DNA of 64,000 bases from Bimuria novae-zelandiae CBS 107.79. Lineage: Eukaryota > Ascomycota > Dothideomycetes > Pleosporales > Didymosphaeriaceae. A program made the translations under genes and the position numbers. Under the pieces are notes generated by a model, which saw nothing but the letters and a program-made list of their open reading frames with translations, had not been told where the DNA came from and did not search any database. The DNA lies in assembly GCA_010015655.1 (NCBI GenBank), contig ML976663.1, positions 1,279,538-1,343,537 of the forward strand. The letters are read 5' to 3'. This document shows, piece after piece, positions 11,542-23,331 of the stretch; the stretch's first letter is position 1; every line of letters starts with the position of its first letter.

Positions 11542-11549
11542 AAACTAAC

Positions 11550-12610
11550 CCGTACATGTCCGGTTCGATCATAATACCCGCAGAATGAAAACCCGACTGT
11601 AACTAATGGTCAAACCTCCATTATTCTCCCCCAAATTCAAATTCAACGATATAAGCCGCCTCGGGAATGGATTAATCCACCGTTACCCAAGACCCTGAAC
11701 TTTGACCGTAACCATTCAGTATGTTGTCTTAAGATCGACTCCGACGTGGAAACAATGCCACTCAGCTTGAGGGACCATTTGCTTTGTCTTTGGCCACAGT
11801 CACTTGTTAGCTTGAGTGGGCGGGCTGAGCGACGGAGCCACATACGCAGAATAAACACCACGATGGCATGAGTGCCACCACCTCCATGAATATACATATC
11901 AAAGTCGTTCGGTGCCACACTCCCTCGATAATTTTCCCAACCCAATAAAGGATGACACCAAGAGGCCACCACTACATTGCTGAAGAGGATCGCCTGCAAT
12001 ATGGTAGGCGACGGAACCCATCGTGCCTCGTCCTAGTTTCCATGATTTTGATCGTCAAAGACCACACTCACCAGCGAGAATGTTAGTCAATGGCCTCTTG
12101 CTTGCTGTCCAACCCCCCTGTACAAGCCGATGCGAGTTCGTATCTAGACGAAGTTCTTCATTGTTCTGGGTTAAGATAACAAGCGTGCTTCGCTTGAGTA
12201 AGTTGACAGTTCTGTGGCCTGACGGGATCGGCATGTGGAAAGGCGAGGTGTTGATAGTAAGGAACTAATAGAGCTGTGTAACCAAATGGGGTGAAGTCCC
12301 TCAGCGGACCTAGACCACCCCGCATCCCCATTGCTGAACGCAAAAATGTTGGGAATAGTGAATGATGGTGTGACCCACTATTGATTACGAGACGCATGCA
12401 GGCCCTGCGTTTCCCTCCAGACGGTGCATGTGAAACTCATCGGATGTCAGACCACATGCTTGCGTTCGTGTTTAAGGGCACTCGCTGGTGCCTGACCGTC
12501 AGCGGTATCTATCTATATAGCTTAAGTCTGTGCCTTTCACGCAACACAGCAAAGCTCTTCACTCGGCCACTCTAACGTTTCCCAGAAAAATCCTTGCTTG
12601 ATCCGCAGTC
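11550..12610. other. Intergenic region, no gene supported
   Basis: Open frames such as minus 11643-11999 and plus 12023-12268 have no recognisable domain, no splice structure and atypical composition, so I do not call them. The last 100 bases before 12,611 should be the promoter and 5' leader of the next gene; they include a CT-rich stretch. Confidence 0.4.
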
Positions 12611-13243
12611 ATGGGCACAGGCTCTAAAGTCTTCTCTGTTATCCTTCGCCTTTCCGAACTATGCAGCTCCATCATCATCGTAGCCCTTCTGAGTCGCTTC
12701 TTCTACTTGATGCGCCTTGGGTCAGATGGGTCTGTATCTGGCCGCCTGATCTATGTGGAAGTTATCTCTTGTTTAGAGATTATCGCTTCAATCATTCTTG
12801 TCTTCCCTTACAAATACTCTTTCTACGCGTGGCCTCTTGACACGATATTTTTTGTCTGCTCAATTGTGGCATTTGGGCTTCTGGCTGATGTAGGTAGTAG
12901 CAGAAAATTAACTTCGCTTAGCTGATTCGGTACAGCTCAACAGCTCCTGCGACTCGTACTGGTATTGGAACTACTGGGGTTATTACTGGGGCCGGTTCTG
13001 GACTGTCGCACCCCGCGTTAGTATAACAGCCAACGTAGTTGATCGTGCGGGCTGTGGAAGTTATCGGGCTATTCTCGCTTTCCTTTTCATGGGGGCGATG
13101 GCTTGGATGCTGAGTGCAATCCTTGTGAGTTCCATGTTCCACTTCAAGTGTATTGGACGCCGGTTATACTGATCCGCGAGATCTAGGGGCTTTTTGTCTT
13201 CATTGAAATCCGTGAGGGCCGTGAGACACACAGAGCAAGGTGA
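12611..13243 (+). CDS. Small four-helix (MARVEL-like) integral membrane protein
   Basis: Exons 12611-12889, 12936-13124 and 13187-13243 join to 174 residues. Introns are GTAGGT...GTACAG (46 bases) and GTGAGT...ATCTAG (62 bases), both phase 0. There are four hydrophobic segments: SVILRLSELCSSIIIVALL, YVEVISCLEIIASIILVF, LDTIFFVCSIVAFGLLA, and after a loop, RAILAFLFMGAMAWMLSAIL leading to GLFVFIEI. The loop has two cysteines and many aromatic residues (SSCDSYWYWNYWGYYWG). This four-helix plan with an aromatic, Cys-containing loop and a short charged tail is common in fungal MARVEL-type proteins of the plasma membrane or vesicles, whose function is mostly unknown. The exon structure is strongly supported because each frame is open only when spliced. 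Confidence 0.82.
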
Positions 13244-13472
13244 GGACAGCTGTTATGCCACAGCTTCCCCGGAACTACTTGTTAACGAACGACAGTGCCT
13301 TCAAGGAGAAGTTTATGCGCAAGCCCAACCAGGCAGCCGACCCCGAAACGCAGCAGTAGTTCCGAGGCAAGGAACGATGGGAATCACGATATAGAGCATA
13401 TTGGTTCCGAGGTACCCCGGGAAATTGTTGCTAAATACTGTCTACTTAACGTCCCGCACTGCGTATTGAGAC

Positions 13473-13895
13473 TGTTAAGCCCTTCGGGGTAGCTGGTCCC
13501 AAAGGAGGCTAGGGATGGTTCTCGGGCAGGAGTACTGTATGCAGGGAAGGGGTATTGCTAGCTTGCGTGCATTAATGAGGGCGTTGGTATTAAAGGTAAT
13601 ATGCATTACAATTAAATTAATAAGAGCCTGAGTTAAATCTAAACCATAGATTAGTAAACAGGTTAAACATAATGATAGAAGTCCATCTTTAAGTTACTAT
13701 ATACTTGGCTTGCTCGAAATGCTCGAGGCGAGCATAGTGAGCAGGTACAAGTAGCCTTATGCTCCTGCTCGATCTGCTCGAGTCGAGTTTGTCGAGCAGT
13801 CACGTGACTCCCCTCTACTGTACCACCATCGGTCACCATAAGACCCGTAGGCGCCTTGAGGCCTAGCCGTGTGGTGCTAATTACGGATCCTAACA
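13473..13895 (+). repeat. LTR of family A, lightly mutated (possible solo LTR)
   Basis: The 423-bp stretch begins TGTTAAGCCCTTCGGGG and ends GATCCTAACA, the same ends as the copy at 15081-15536, and is alignable to it over most of the first 220 bases. TG...CA ends fit an LTR. Flanking bases (GAGAC left, TTATC right) do not match, so no target duplication is visible. It sits at the junction between gene-rich DNA and the AT-rich block. Direct inner repeats containing GCTCGA occur at about 13,708-13,800. Confidence 0.65.
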
Positions 13896-13964
13896 TTATC
13901 GCCTTTCTTTAGCTAATTTGTTCTCGGGTCCCATGATCCGTCGCATAGGCTAAATAAAACTTAG

Positions 13965-14246
13965 CGATCCTGCTTAGACTGGTAAATAGGTTAAGGATTA
14001 CTAAGCTTAGATTAGGATCGTACAGACATTAGGTCGGGATTAAGTTAAGGTTATACTAGTATAGATATAAGTTAAGTTAGGTTATTAAAGCGTTAGGTTA
14101 GGATTAGATTAAGATTATACTAATTATATTAGGTTTTCCTAACCCTATCAGGTTATGCTAAACCTCTTAGGTTAGGCCTAATATTTAGTATATAGAGTAT
14201 TTTTTAGGGTTATTAATAATTTAACGCTAGTATAGCTTAATTATAA
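13965..14246 (+). repeat. Left arm of a 14-kb-spaced inverted repeat
   Basis: This stretch, from about CTGGTAAATAGG to TTATAATACTTTTA, is the imperfect reverse complement of 28294-28560. Many of the differences look like C/T or G/A changes. It is rich in degenerate GTTAGG/TTAAGG units. I cannot tell whether it is a terminal repeat of one very large element or two independent copies in opposite orientation. Confidence 0.5.
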
Positions 14247-14325
14247 TACTTTTAGAACGTTAGCTATAATAATTATTTATAAAAAATTTATATAAAATTA
14301 ATAAAAATTAATAAAAATTAATATA

Positions 14326-14462
14326 AATGTAAGGGGCTAGGTGCTTAAGGAGTAAAAGATACTAGAAGAATACTTATAAATTTAATAAAAAGTCTAAAGT
14401 TAAGCTTTAGGCATTAAACTTATATATCTAGGATTCGCATAACTAAAGGTTAAGGATTTAAA
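14326..14462 (+). repeat. About 135-bp dispersed repeat, possibly tRNA-derived (copy 1)
   Basis: It matches 28164-28300 in the same orientation: both begin near AGGGGCT and share AGCTTTAGGCATTAAAC and TATATATCTAGGATTCGCA. In the less mutated second copy the start GGGGCTGAGTGGTTAACC resembles a pol III A-box of a Leu/Ser tRNA. A good B-box is not evident, so a SINE origin is only a suggestion. Confidence 0.4.
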
Positions 14463-15080
14463 ATAATAACTAGGCGTTGCCTATTATATACCTTCCTTTC
14501 CTTTATTAGGGATAAAGAAATATCTCCGCGTCTTATCTCACTATATAGCTTTGTAATTATTTTATTATCTACTTATAATCCTCTCACTATTATAAACCTT
14601 TTACTAGTACTATTCTTGCGGGTTTAATTTTATATTCTTACTATAAATAGTTACTATAGTAGTATATTTGCGCTAGTGCGTTTACTTATTATTATATATA
14701 TAAAATCGCTTCTCGCCTAGCTTCTAAATCTTACTCTTTTATACTTTTTTTTGTCTTAACTTCGTGCGCTATAACGTTTTACTTTTAGTCTAGTTTTTTC
14801 TAACTTTATAATTTAATTCCTCTCCTTATTCTAGTAAGATAGCTAGCCCTTTACGTAATAGTTATGTAATAAGGACTCCTAAGCGTTAGAGACGTACTAT
14901 TAATTTTAATAATAAAATTTTTTTTGTCCCTATTAGAGTTACTTAGCTACAAACTTAAGAAAACCAAGCTTTTTAAGAATAAAGCTACTATTTTTAACGC
15001 TACATTTTTAACGCTAGTATAATTATCCTTAGCTAGCTTATTAGAAAGTTTAGTCCTTTTAAAGCTTGTAAAGTAAGTTC
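14463..15080. other. AT-rich RIPed DNA, unidentified
   Basis: Very TpA-rich sequence with stops in all frames. I could not assign it to an element. Confidence 0.4.
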
Positions 15081-15536
15081 TGTTAAGCCCTTCGGGGTAG
15101 CTGGTCCTAAAGGGGTATTAGGTTAGTTCTTAGGCAAGAGTGTTAGTAATATAGGTTAGGGGTATTAATAGCTTGCGCGTATTAATAGGGCGTTAGTATT
15201 AAAGGTGTGTATAGCATAATTAAATTAATAAGGAAGCCTAAGTTAAATTTAAATAAGAAATTAGTAAATAGGTTAAATATAATAGAAGATATTTACTATC
15301 GCGTTCTTATATACATAACTATCCTATAAATCCTAACAATCCTAAGAGTCCTAGGAGTCCTAAAGTCTTATATACTAAGATACTTTTAGGACGCCCGATA
15401 CTTTTAGGACGCCCGATACTTCTAGGACGCGTAACTAATCACGTAATTCGTGGCTAAGTTAGGAATCTTGGCTGGGCGCATAGATAAGTGTCCATGCCCC
15501 GCCCCGCGTTATGTTAGGTCTTAACAGATCCTAACA
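15081..15536 (+). mobile_element. Solo LTR of family A (RIPed), TSD AGTTC
   Basis: The 456-bp LTR runs from TGTTAAGCCCTTCGGGG to GATCCTAACA and is flanked on both sides by AGTTC (15076-15080 and 15537-15541), a 5-bp LTR-retrotransposon duplication. No second LTR or internal domain is attached, so it is a solo LTR left by LTR-LTR recombination. Compared with the copy at 13473, many C/G positions have become T/A. It contains a short tandem repeat (15380-15431). Confidence 0.82.
15380..15431 (+). repeat. Tandem repeat, about 18-bp unit, three units
   Basis: Three head-to-tail units of GATACTTTTAGGACGCCC (the last diverged) lie inside the solo LTR. The same region contains the looser repeats CCTAACAATCCTAAGAGTCC. 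Confidence 0.75.
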
Positions 15537-15541
15537 AGTTC

Positions 15542-16130
15542 TAAACTTTTTTTAATATATTTTTTCTTTTTCCTACCTTTTGACTTACTTCTTTACTCTT
15601 CTAACCTCCTTTTTAGTTCTTTATTAGCCTAGGTGTGTACACTTACTAACTTAATAAGCTAGGCTTTTAAAGCCTAATCTTGCTACGCGCGATAATTAAG
15701 CGCTAGTATATTAATTATATTACTTATAAACGTGTCTATTAGTAGGTGCTAGCAGGCAAGACAGTGTCCTATAAAAAGTATTATATCTATAAACTTACTA
15801 TCTGCACTAGATAAGTATGCTTTAGTCTAACTTATTTTAGATAATTTTAGGGTATACTCTACTAACTTCTTCCCCTACTTAGTTTTAGTCTGTCCTTAAC
15901 AAATTTAGCTATAAAAAGTTTATTAATATTATAGTTATTAGTACAGGCTACCTTACTAATAAGATTTTAAAAGATAACTAAAAGTAAAAGGCCTTTTTTA
16001 TTAATTTTAACGCGTTTTATTCTGCTTATAAAGTTATCATTATTAATTACTATACCTCCTTTAAAAGTAAAACTCCTACTACTTTAGGCTCTATTACTTT
16101 TGCTTTTAAGACTATTTAGCTTTTAAAGCG
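15542..16130. other. AT-rich RIPed DNA with a coding relic of unknown type
   Basis: With stops ignored, the plus strand at about 15,930-16,130 reads as protein-like sequence (for example INFNAFYSAYKVIIIN) and continues beyond the solo LTR at 16,388-16,740 (KTFNLL, FVVVDKGIIIDSF). I do not recognise the family. This shows that the solo LTR interrupted an older element. Confidence 0.4.
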
Positions 16131-16382
16131 TGTCGGTTCACAGGTAGCAAGGATGAACAAGTATCTCTCTGTCTCTGGTATTTGGTGTCTGTGTATTCTC
16201 TGTGTGTGTGCTTAGATAGTTCTATATACCTTCCTTCCAGTTCTTGTGGATGTGAAACAGTATCGAATTTTGTGGAGGCGAAGGGGTTTCGATACGGTAT
16301 TAGATTACGTGGAAGTGAGGGGTACAGGGGTATAATTAGGTCACACAGTTCCCGTGGTGCGGAAGGCGAAACAGTGCAGACA
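16131..16382 (+). mobile_element. Solo LTR (252 bp), almost unmutated, TSD AAGCG
   Basis: It begins TGTCGGTTCACAGG and ends GTGCAGACA, so TGTC/GACA ends pair. AAGCG flanks it at 16126-16130 and 16383-16387, a clean 5-bp duplication. Its composition is normal, in stark contrast to the AT-rich host sequence on both sides. No internal domain is present. Confidence 0.85.
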
Positions 16383-16387
16383 AAGCG

Positions 16388-16740
16388 TATTACTATTATA
16401 GTTAAAAAGACTTTTAACCTTCTTTAAGTTTATGCTACTAACTTTAAAGTATTTTATTAAGAGTGTAAGAACCCTTTTATAAGTTCCTTTTAAATACTAA
16501 AGCTACTTTTTAAGGCTAATATTATATAGCTCTCTAATAAGTTCGTGGTGGTAGATAAAGGCATTATAATAGATAGTTTTTAGGTAATAAATAATGTCCT
16601 TACGGGAGCTAATATGTCTACTTAAGTCTACTAGGGCTTACGATAGCGGCTTTAGGCTATTATAACTAAGGAGCGCTTAAGTAAGGAGGATAATAGCTTT
16701 CTTAATCTTAATAATATATTAAAAGGCGGAGAAGAAAACC
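16388..16740. other. AT-rich RIPed DNA, continuation of interrupted relic
   Basis: Right-hand continuation of the unidentified protein-like relic split by the 252-bp solo LTR. Stops are frequent and no motif is recognised. Confidence 0.4.
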
Positions 16741-16745
16741 TAAAC

Positions 16746-17082
16746 TGTAACAGGAACAATCGCTCGTCGACACGAGAACCCTTGGCTAGTCAAGACAGGA
16801 TTCGAGATCATCCGAAAACCGACACTCATCCGTATCGGACCAATTTCGGATCTATCAGACCGATAGGGAACTACGGATCCGATTCGGACCTATTTCGGAT
16901 CCATCAGACCGACGGTCAACCTATGGCAGTTATGTGCTAGCTAGCNNNNNNNNNNGTATCCTTTCGTACCAGGCCTATAGGCACTTAATTCATTCGAGGC
17001 TACATTCTTATACACGCACTCCCATATGCCTCTGCTAGGAGATACGCTAACATTGATCCTTTAAGTGGCCTGCGCCGATACA
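16746..17082 (+). mobile_element. Solo LTR of family D, TSD TAAAC, containing the assembly gap
   Basis: It runs from TGTAACAGGAACAATCGC to GCGCCGATACA with TAAAC at 16741-16745 and 17083-17087. The same LTR occurs complete and inverted at 61529-61914 (386 bp). Ten N at 16946-16955 interrupt it. Comparison shows that the gap replaces 59 bp of the intact copy. It contains repeated short motifs (CGGATC/TCGGAC, TCAGACCGA). Only a few transitions separate the two copies, so it has largely escaped RIP. Confidence 0.88.
16946..16955. other. Assembly gap (10 N), true size about 59 bp
   Basis: Ten unknown bases between GCTAGCTAGC and GTATCCTTTCG. In the intact inverted LTR copy these flanks are separated by 59 bp at about 61652-61710. 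Confidence 0.9.
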
Positions 17083-17087
17083 TAAAC

Positions 17088-18298
17088 GTTATTAAAAAGA
17101 GTTTTATTATTTTTTTAGAAGTTAAATACTTCTTTTGCCTAGTTTCTCTTTTCTTCTTATTTTTAAATTACTTCTAAAGCTCCTTTCTTTTATAAGGATT
17201 ATTCTTTACTATTATAAAAATTATTTAGTTCCTTTATTATCCCTAGTAGTTTTAAGAGCTTTTTAAATTACTTTTTTAAGATTTCTTCTTAACTTCTTTT
17301 CTTAATACTTAATTTTATTTCTTAATAATGTTATCCCTATCCTTATTTTAGATACTTTTATTTAGTTAACTTCTTTAACTTAGTGAGACGGGCATTGTAG
17401 AGCCTTTTTTAAACTCTAATAAAAGCTAATTTAAGGGATATTATAATAGAATTCTTTTAAAGGTTCTTTATTATAATTTTAATATAGCTTAGTAAACTTC
17501 TTTTAATAGTCTAACGTAGTAACTTAGTTAAGGTTCTTATAAGGTTCTTAAGTTTTTAAGAGTAGTTTTTTTACTATATTAGGTATTCTACTTTCTTACT
17601 TTTATAGCATTCTTTGTATATATTAACTATACTATACTCTTCCTCCCCCCCTTTTATTATAATTGCTTTAGGCTAAGCGTTATTAGTGATTTAGCTAGGA
17701 AAAGGTTTAACAAGACTAACTTTAGCCTATTTACGTAGAACCTTAGGTGCATATTTGGCGGGATATTTAGTTTTACTACGTAAAAGTTTATTAATTTTTA
17801 TATAGTAAACTTTTCTTAATGCTAGTCAGGCTTCTTATTTAGATATTAGTTTTAAAGGTAGTTTTTATATTTTAGCTATACCTTATCTCCTTTCTTTAAT
17901 ATTAAAGTATTTTTATATTAATAGTTCGCTAGGCGCTCTTAATCTTATTAAGCTATTATTATTATTACCTAGATAAAGTTAAAAACTACTTAAAATTTCT
18001 TTATTATTACTTTCGCGACCTTTTTTTACATTAGTTCTAAGCTTTAAGGCTAATTTCCGTACCCTAGAGTTCTTAACTAGTTTAATATTCTAGCCGTAGG
18101 ATAGGAAAAATAGGCTAATTCTTATTAATATAGCTTTTTGCCCTTTAATAGCTATTTAAGCTATAAGAAGCTACTTTATCTAATTATCTTATTACTAGTT
18201 ATAATATGCCTAAAGGTAGGCTTTAAGGGTAGAGTTTATTTATTCTATCTACTTCTCTCTCTCTAGGTATTATACTATAGATAGGTTTTAGTTAATGC
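17088..18298 (-). pseudogene. Gypsy element G1, 3' part: integrase C-terminal region (RIPed)
   Basis: On the minus strand with stops ignored, this reads as the end of a Gypsy integrase: a KKGDKVYL segment near 17,880, then KKPD and EKFTI near 17,810, and LNIPPNMHLRFYVNRLKLVL near 17,720-17,780. This matches the GDLVWL / GPF.I / LPP..KIHPVFHVSLL order of the family. The Copia element at 18299 splits the integrase: the rest of pol continues beyond 23,513 on the same strand. RIP has introduced stops throughout. Confidence 0.65.
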
Positions 18299-18474
18299 TG
18301 TTAGATGTCACGTCTTAATAGATGTCCTAATGATTTGGGGGGTTGAATTAATGTATTAGGTTGTTCTGCCTGTCTACGGGGTTCCCTTGGCAGGTTCTGT
18401 GTGTTCTCGGTTAATCCCCGGCCTTTTTCGGGCTACCCCTAATCCTCCGAACTTAATATGCTTTTTATCTAACA
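18299..18474 (-). repeat. 3' LTR of the Copia element
   Basis: Starts TGTTAGATGTCACG and ends TTTTTATCTAACA. It is followed by CACCCCCTTAG, the complement of a polypurine tract. It is much less mutated than the internal region. Confidence 0.9.
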
Positions 18475-21400
18475 CACCCCCTTAGCTTAGAGCCGTTCGA
18501 GCCATGGCTAAGGTTATCAGACGAGGGTGAGGTTATTAAGCTAGTCTTAAATCTCCTCTAAAGGTGCTTTATTAGCTACCTTTCGATCCCTTACCTCCAC
18601 TAGTCCCAGTTGCTTTAGGAAGTTCTGCCACTAATTTACTAAAAGTGCTTTAGTTAAGCCGTCTATAATTATCTCTATAGATTTAGTGTATTCCACCTTT
18701 ATCCTTCCCCTGGTTACTTCCTGTTAGAGCTAGTAGTTATATATATTAACGTGTCGAAGCTTCGTATGCAGCTTCGAGATCTCCTGCGTTACTAGCCAAA
18801 TAGTTTGCTAGTTGTCACATTAGATTATAATAGTAGGGCTAGGTAGCTTAACTTTTAGTTCCTCTATTAATCTTAATATAAAGATAGCTTCCTTTGCGAC
18901 TTGCGCCAAAGCAAGGAGCTTAGCTTCTATAGTTAATATAGTAATAGTGTCTTATTTGCTTGCACGCCATGTAATAAGGCTATTAAATAGCTTAATAGCG
19001 TAGTCTTGCGAGCTCTTACGGTCTAGAGTATTATCTGTAAATAAGGTATTACTTGCTACCTGCAAGGATTCGCCTCTTCTAAGTTAAAGTATCTTCTACT
19101 TTATTTTGTTAAGGTACAGCAGGGCTTGGTCAGCCGCATGGTGATGTTCTGGACTAGGATTTAATAAGAATCTCGCCAGCCTTAAGGTTGCGAATATAAT
19201 ATCCGGTTAGGTACTAACAGCTGCATATAGGAGTGATCCAATCTTACGTTAGTATTTATTAATCTTTGTGAGCGAAGCCAGCCCTTCTCTCGGCTTGAGC
19301 TCCCCTATGCCTATTGGGGTGTCATGTCAGATTGTTTAGTCATCAACCAGCCAGCTGATTTTGTTATAGTATGCGGCCTGGGAGAGTTAAATAAGTTAGT
19401 TCTACTAATTTTTAATTACTTTAATTTTTAGGAACTATAGTAGGTCTTCTTTACTTGTTATTAAGTATTTCTTCCTAAGTTATTCTACGACTTACTAAGC
19501 TTGGCTAGCTTTGTCTTGGTGGTGCGCAATGATGATGTCGTCTACGTAAAAGAAGATAATAATACTATCCTTAATTATGTAGCATGGCTTATAGGGCATG
19601 GTCTAGAAACCAAACTTAATAAGCGTAGCTGTAAACTCTTTCTGCTAAAGAAGTAGTAAGATTCGCAGTCTATAGAGTGCCTTTTAGACTTTAAGGACAG
19701 TACTAGGTTTTTAATATCCAGGCGGCATACGCATGTAGACTTCTTAATCTAGTAATACGTGTATAAACGCGTTAGTAACGTTATATTATATAAGTTTAAG
19801 GTTATATTTAGCAGTAATTACTATAAGTAAGCAAAAGGATCTTTTGGCTAATGTTACTGCGTAGGTGTCCTAGGAGGTTATATTGCGTTGTTAGTCTCCT
19901 CTAACTACTAGTCGCGCTTTACACTTAATAAACTAGTAATGTTTATTAAACTTATACACATACACCTACATATAGTCTAGGATTTGTTGGCCTATTGCCT
20001 TTACTATCTTGTACGGTACTTCCATCCAGGATTAGGTAATTCTATAACTATCCAGATGCGATTGCTGCGCTTCCCGGAATAATTCTCCTATTAGATATTA
20101 GTTAAGGTCCGTTTTATAAGTAGGTGGCAGAGGTAACTATAATTAGTAAATCTTAACGCCCTTCGCTAGTAGTCTTTTTATCTAGGCTTTGTTAATTGTA
20201 TTCCTGTTGTGTTTTCTAACCCTTCCTGCTTTTATTCTTGCCATAAAAGCTGCTGCCTAGGGGACTGTCTTAGATAAAGTAATCTCAGGTAGGTTTGTAT
20301 TTTCCCCTGTTATCAGCTGTGCTAGCAGAGCTGTAGGTAGTAGAGTTAAAGGTAGTATTAGGTAGTAATCTCTAATCTTCCTTCCTCGATAGTAGCCCGG
20401 TGGGTCTACTTCGTCCTCTGTGGGTGATTCGTTTTCTGCGACATCGTCTTCGTAGAATAATTTGGTTTCTAGTTAGTGCACCAGTGGTGGTAGCTTAATT
20501 ATCTTAATATGTGTAGCTATCTTAGCTAGCGTATTATGCATAACGTTATCTATTAGATCCTCTATCTTCCTGTTAAAGATTATATTTTTATCGAATACGA
20601 CGTCTCGCGTGCTAATAACCTTAGCTAGCGTCGGTATCTATATTTAGTAAATATTTAATGACCAGTATCTGATAAGGTATCCGATCCATGCTTTAGGGTC
20701 GAGTTGTTGTAGTCTTAATTTTCCACGGTGGGTATTGTCTATTATAGCGAATGCTTTGCATTTGTACGCCTTCAGGTAGGCTAAGTTTAGTTTCTTAATA
20801 GACGTAACAATCCTATTAGCTAGTAATACTCGTGTGAAGAATATCTCGTATAGTGTTTTCTAGTTGTTCGTATAGTTTGGCGTTTAATTATATAGATACA
20901 CTCTAGCTCTTGTAATTTTAGGCCAGAGTTCCTATAGAAGGTTTGCGTCCAGACGCATTACGCGAGATTTTTCTTTATTCACGCCCCCTAAGCGTTTAGC
21001 GCCGCTATTTTAAACTTACGTGTCTAGTGCTAAAGGCTTAATAATTATGCCTAGGCTTTTTAGCCACTGCTTAACTTCGGGTTTGACTGTGGTGATCTTA
21101 TTATCCGTTTTAATAACTTTTAGAGTGATGTCATATTAGTTCTTAAGAAATCTAAAGAAGATTATTAATATCTTAATAATTAACCTTGCCGTTTGGTTAT
21201 CCGTGAAGTAGAAGTCCTATTAGAGACCAGAATATCTGTCCGTAACAAGCATCTGGCTCTTCTCTTTGTTAAATAATAGTGATTCGTAGGTGTGGAAATT
21301 AATAGAAAGCCTTTCTATGGGTCCTTACTTATTAATCCTAGGTGCGCGGCTTATCTGCCTTCGCATCTTTGCTCTTCTACATAAGTTACACTCTACTATT

Positions 21401-23331
21401 ATAATTCCCTTAACGCGCACCCCCTTAGCTCGCTACACTAGGTGCTCGATTGCAGCGGATCCTGGATAACCAAGCCTTTTAGGCTATAAGAGGGCTAATG
21501 CTCTTTAAGGTCGTTATTGCGTTTAAGAATTATAGGAATACGTATAGTGCGCTGCATAGTGCACGGGTTAGTATTCTAATACCTATTATCTATAAATTTT
21601 AGTGAGCTCTCTAATAGTTATTCTATTTAGTCGCTTTAGGGCAGTAGGCTCTAATTAGGTATCCTACTAGAATCCCTTCTACCTTAGCACTTAGAAGGAG
21701 ACTAGGTTACATAGCATGTCTAGGCATATTACTATGTTATGTAGTACTAGTCTTTTAGCTCCCTGTTTATATTTTAGGTTTAAGATAACAGTTCCGTATC
21801 CCTTTACCTAGATTTAAGTGTCGCCTGCCTATATAAAGTCGCCTTGTGTAGGTGGCTAATAGTTTTAAATCTGGTTAGGGTCGTTCGTGATGTGGCACGT
21901 CGAGCCTAAGTCAAGGATAAAAGAACGCTAAAGAGGATAGTCAAATCAGTCTATAGTAAAGGTTATAGAATAGGCGGCTTACACCTTTAAAATCTGTCTT
22001 CTATTTAGTTACTAATTAGTGATCTCTGGAGTTGGGGTATAGGAATTCTTAAAGGATAGAGTCTTAGTTCTAGGTCTACTTTAAGCTCTTAGTAGACTTT
22101 AAAAATTAGCATCGTGCTCTTGTTTCAGAGCAACGTATTTAGTTATTTTTAGGTTTAGCTCCCACTATTCTAGTGCTTTGTCCAGGTAGAGATAGAAGTA
22201 TTCTCTAATAGGGTGTCTTATATCGCAGGCTAAACACTTAGCGGTTTTATTAATACCTGCTCTAGCAGGTTTACCACAATTGGCGTCTGCTTTAGTGGAG
22301 TTATTACTACCTTGTTAAGGGTTTAAAGAGCTTAAAGGTGCACGATCATCATCCTTTATAGCTATACGTTAATGTCGGGGTCTACCCCATTTTATACCCC
22401 GAGAGTTTCCCATTTCTGCATGTTAGGGATCCCCTTGCATGCTCTAGGCAGCTTGGCTACTTTTAGCAAGATAAGATAAGTCTTCTATTATAAAAGCTGC
22501 CTTTTAGCTTCTATTTCGCGTTATTAGATAATTTAGCATTATATATTCTCGGAAACGTCCTATTATATCCTTTCGGTCCATGCCAAGTAGGTCCTTTCCA
22601 TTTAATTAGAAGGTTGCAGCCTATACTAGAGCTATCTTATTTACTACTAATATAAAGTCTACAGCTACAGGATTGAATTATGTGGTATTAGACACGTTTA
22701 GTGTCTTAGCCTTTATTACGGCATAATCGTATTTAGTAAGCTATATATTCTAGTTATTCACTGTGCGTAGAGGCTTTAACGAGCTGTAGTATTGCTATCA
22801 CGCTTGCTCTTATTCGAACTTAGAGGTAACTCCTACTTTTGCTTTTAGCTTTGTAATCTATTCTTTAATAGTAGTATCTAGGAGATAGTAAGTGCGTTAT
22901 AGATGCAGTGTTACTAATAACTAGATAAACACTATAATCTGCTGTAAACTTGCGACTTTAGTCTTATACTTTATGTACTGCATCTTGTATTTCTTTATTT
23001 AGAGTTTATAGAGGTCTAAATCCTCTTTATAGCTCTTTAGTCCAGCGGACGAAAGTTTAGATAGTCTTAATAGTAAGACGCTGTCTGGAAGGGTTACGGC
23101 TAGCGTATAGTCTGCTATCTTAGGTAGCTTGGGCTTAAATAGCTCCGTGAGTAAGGTAATCGCTAAATTAGGGTTAACTTACGCCTATATATTGTATGCG
23201 ACGCAGCGGGCTTGTAGTTAGTTAAGCTAGCTACGGTATTTAGTGTTATCGCGAAGAATAATTGTTCCGTCGGTTTAATTTAGGTTTTAGGTTACTATTT
23301 TCGCTCTTGTTAAGGTAGTAAGACTCTTAAT

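Noticed and set aside
11643..11999. Minus-strand open frame of 118 codons
   Set aside because: No domain, no introns and no promoter context; composition is not distinct from intergenic DNA.
13980..14220. Degenerate TTAGGG-like motifs suggesting an internal telomere tract
   Set aside because: The units are irregular and RIP-biased, without a run of exact repeats. The inverted copy at 28.3 kb argues for a dispersed repeat.
15380..15431. Possible CRISPR-like or regularly spaced repeats
   Set aside because: The units are directly tandem without spacers, inside an LTR of a eukaryotic element.
16182..16427. Open frame of 81 codons
   Set aside because: It starts in the 252-bp solo LTR and runs out into RIPed sequence.
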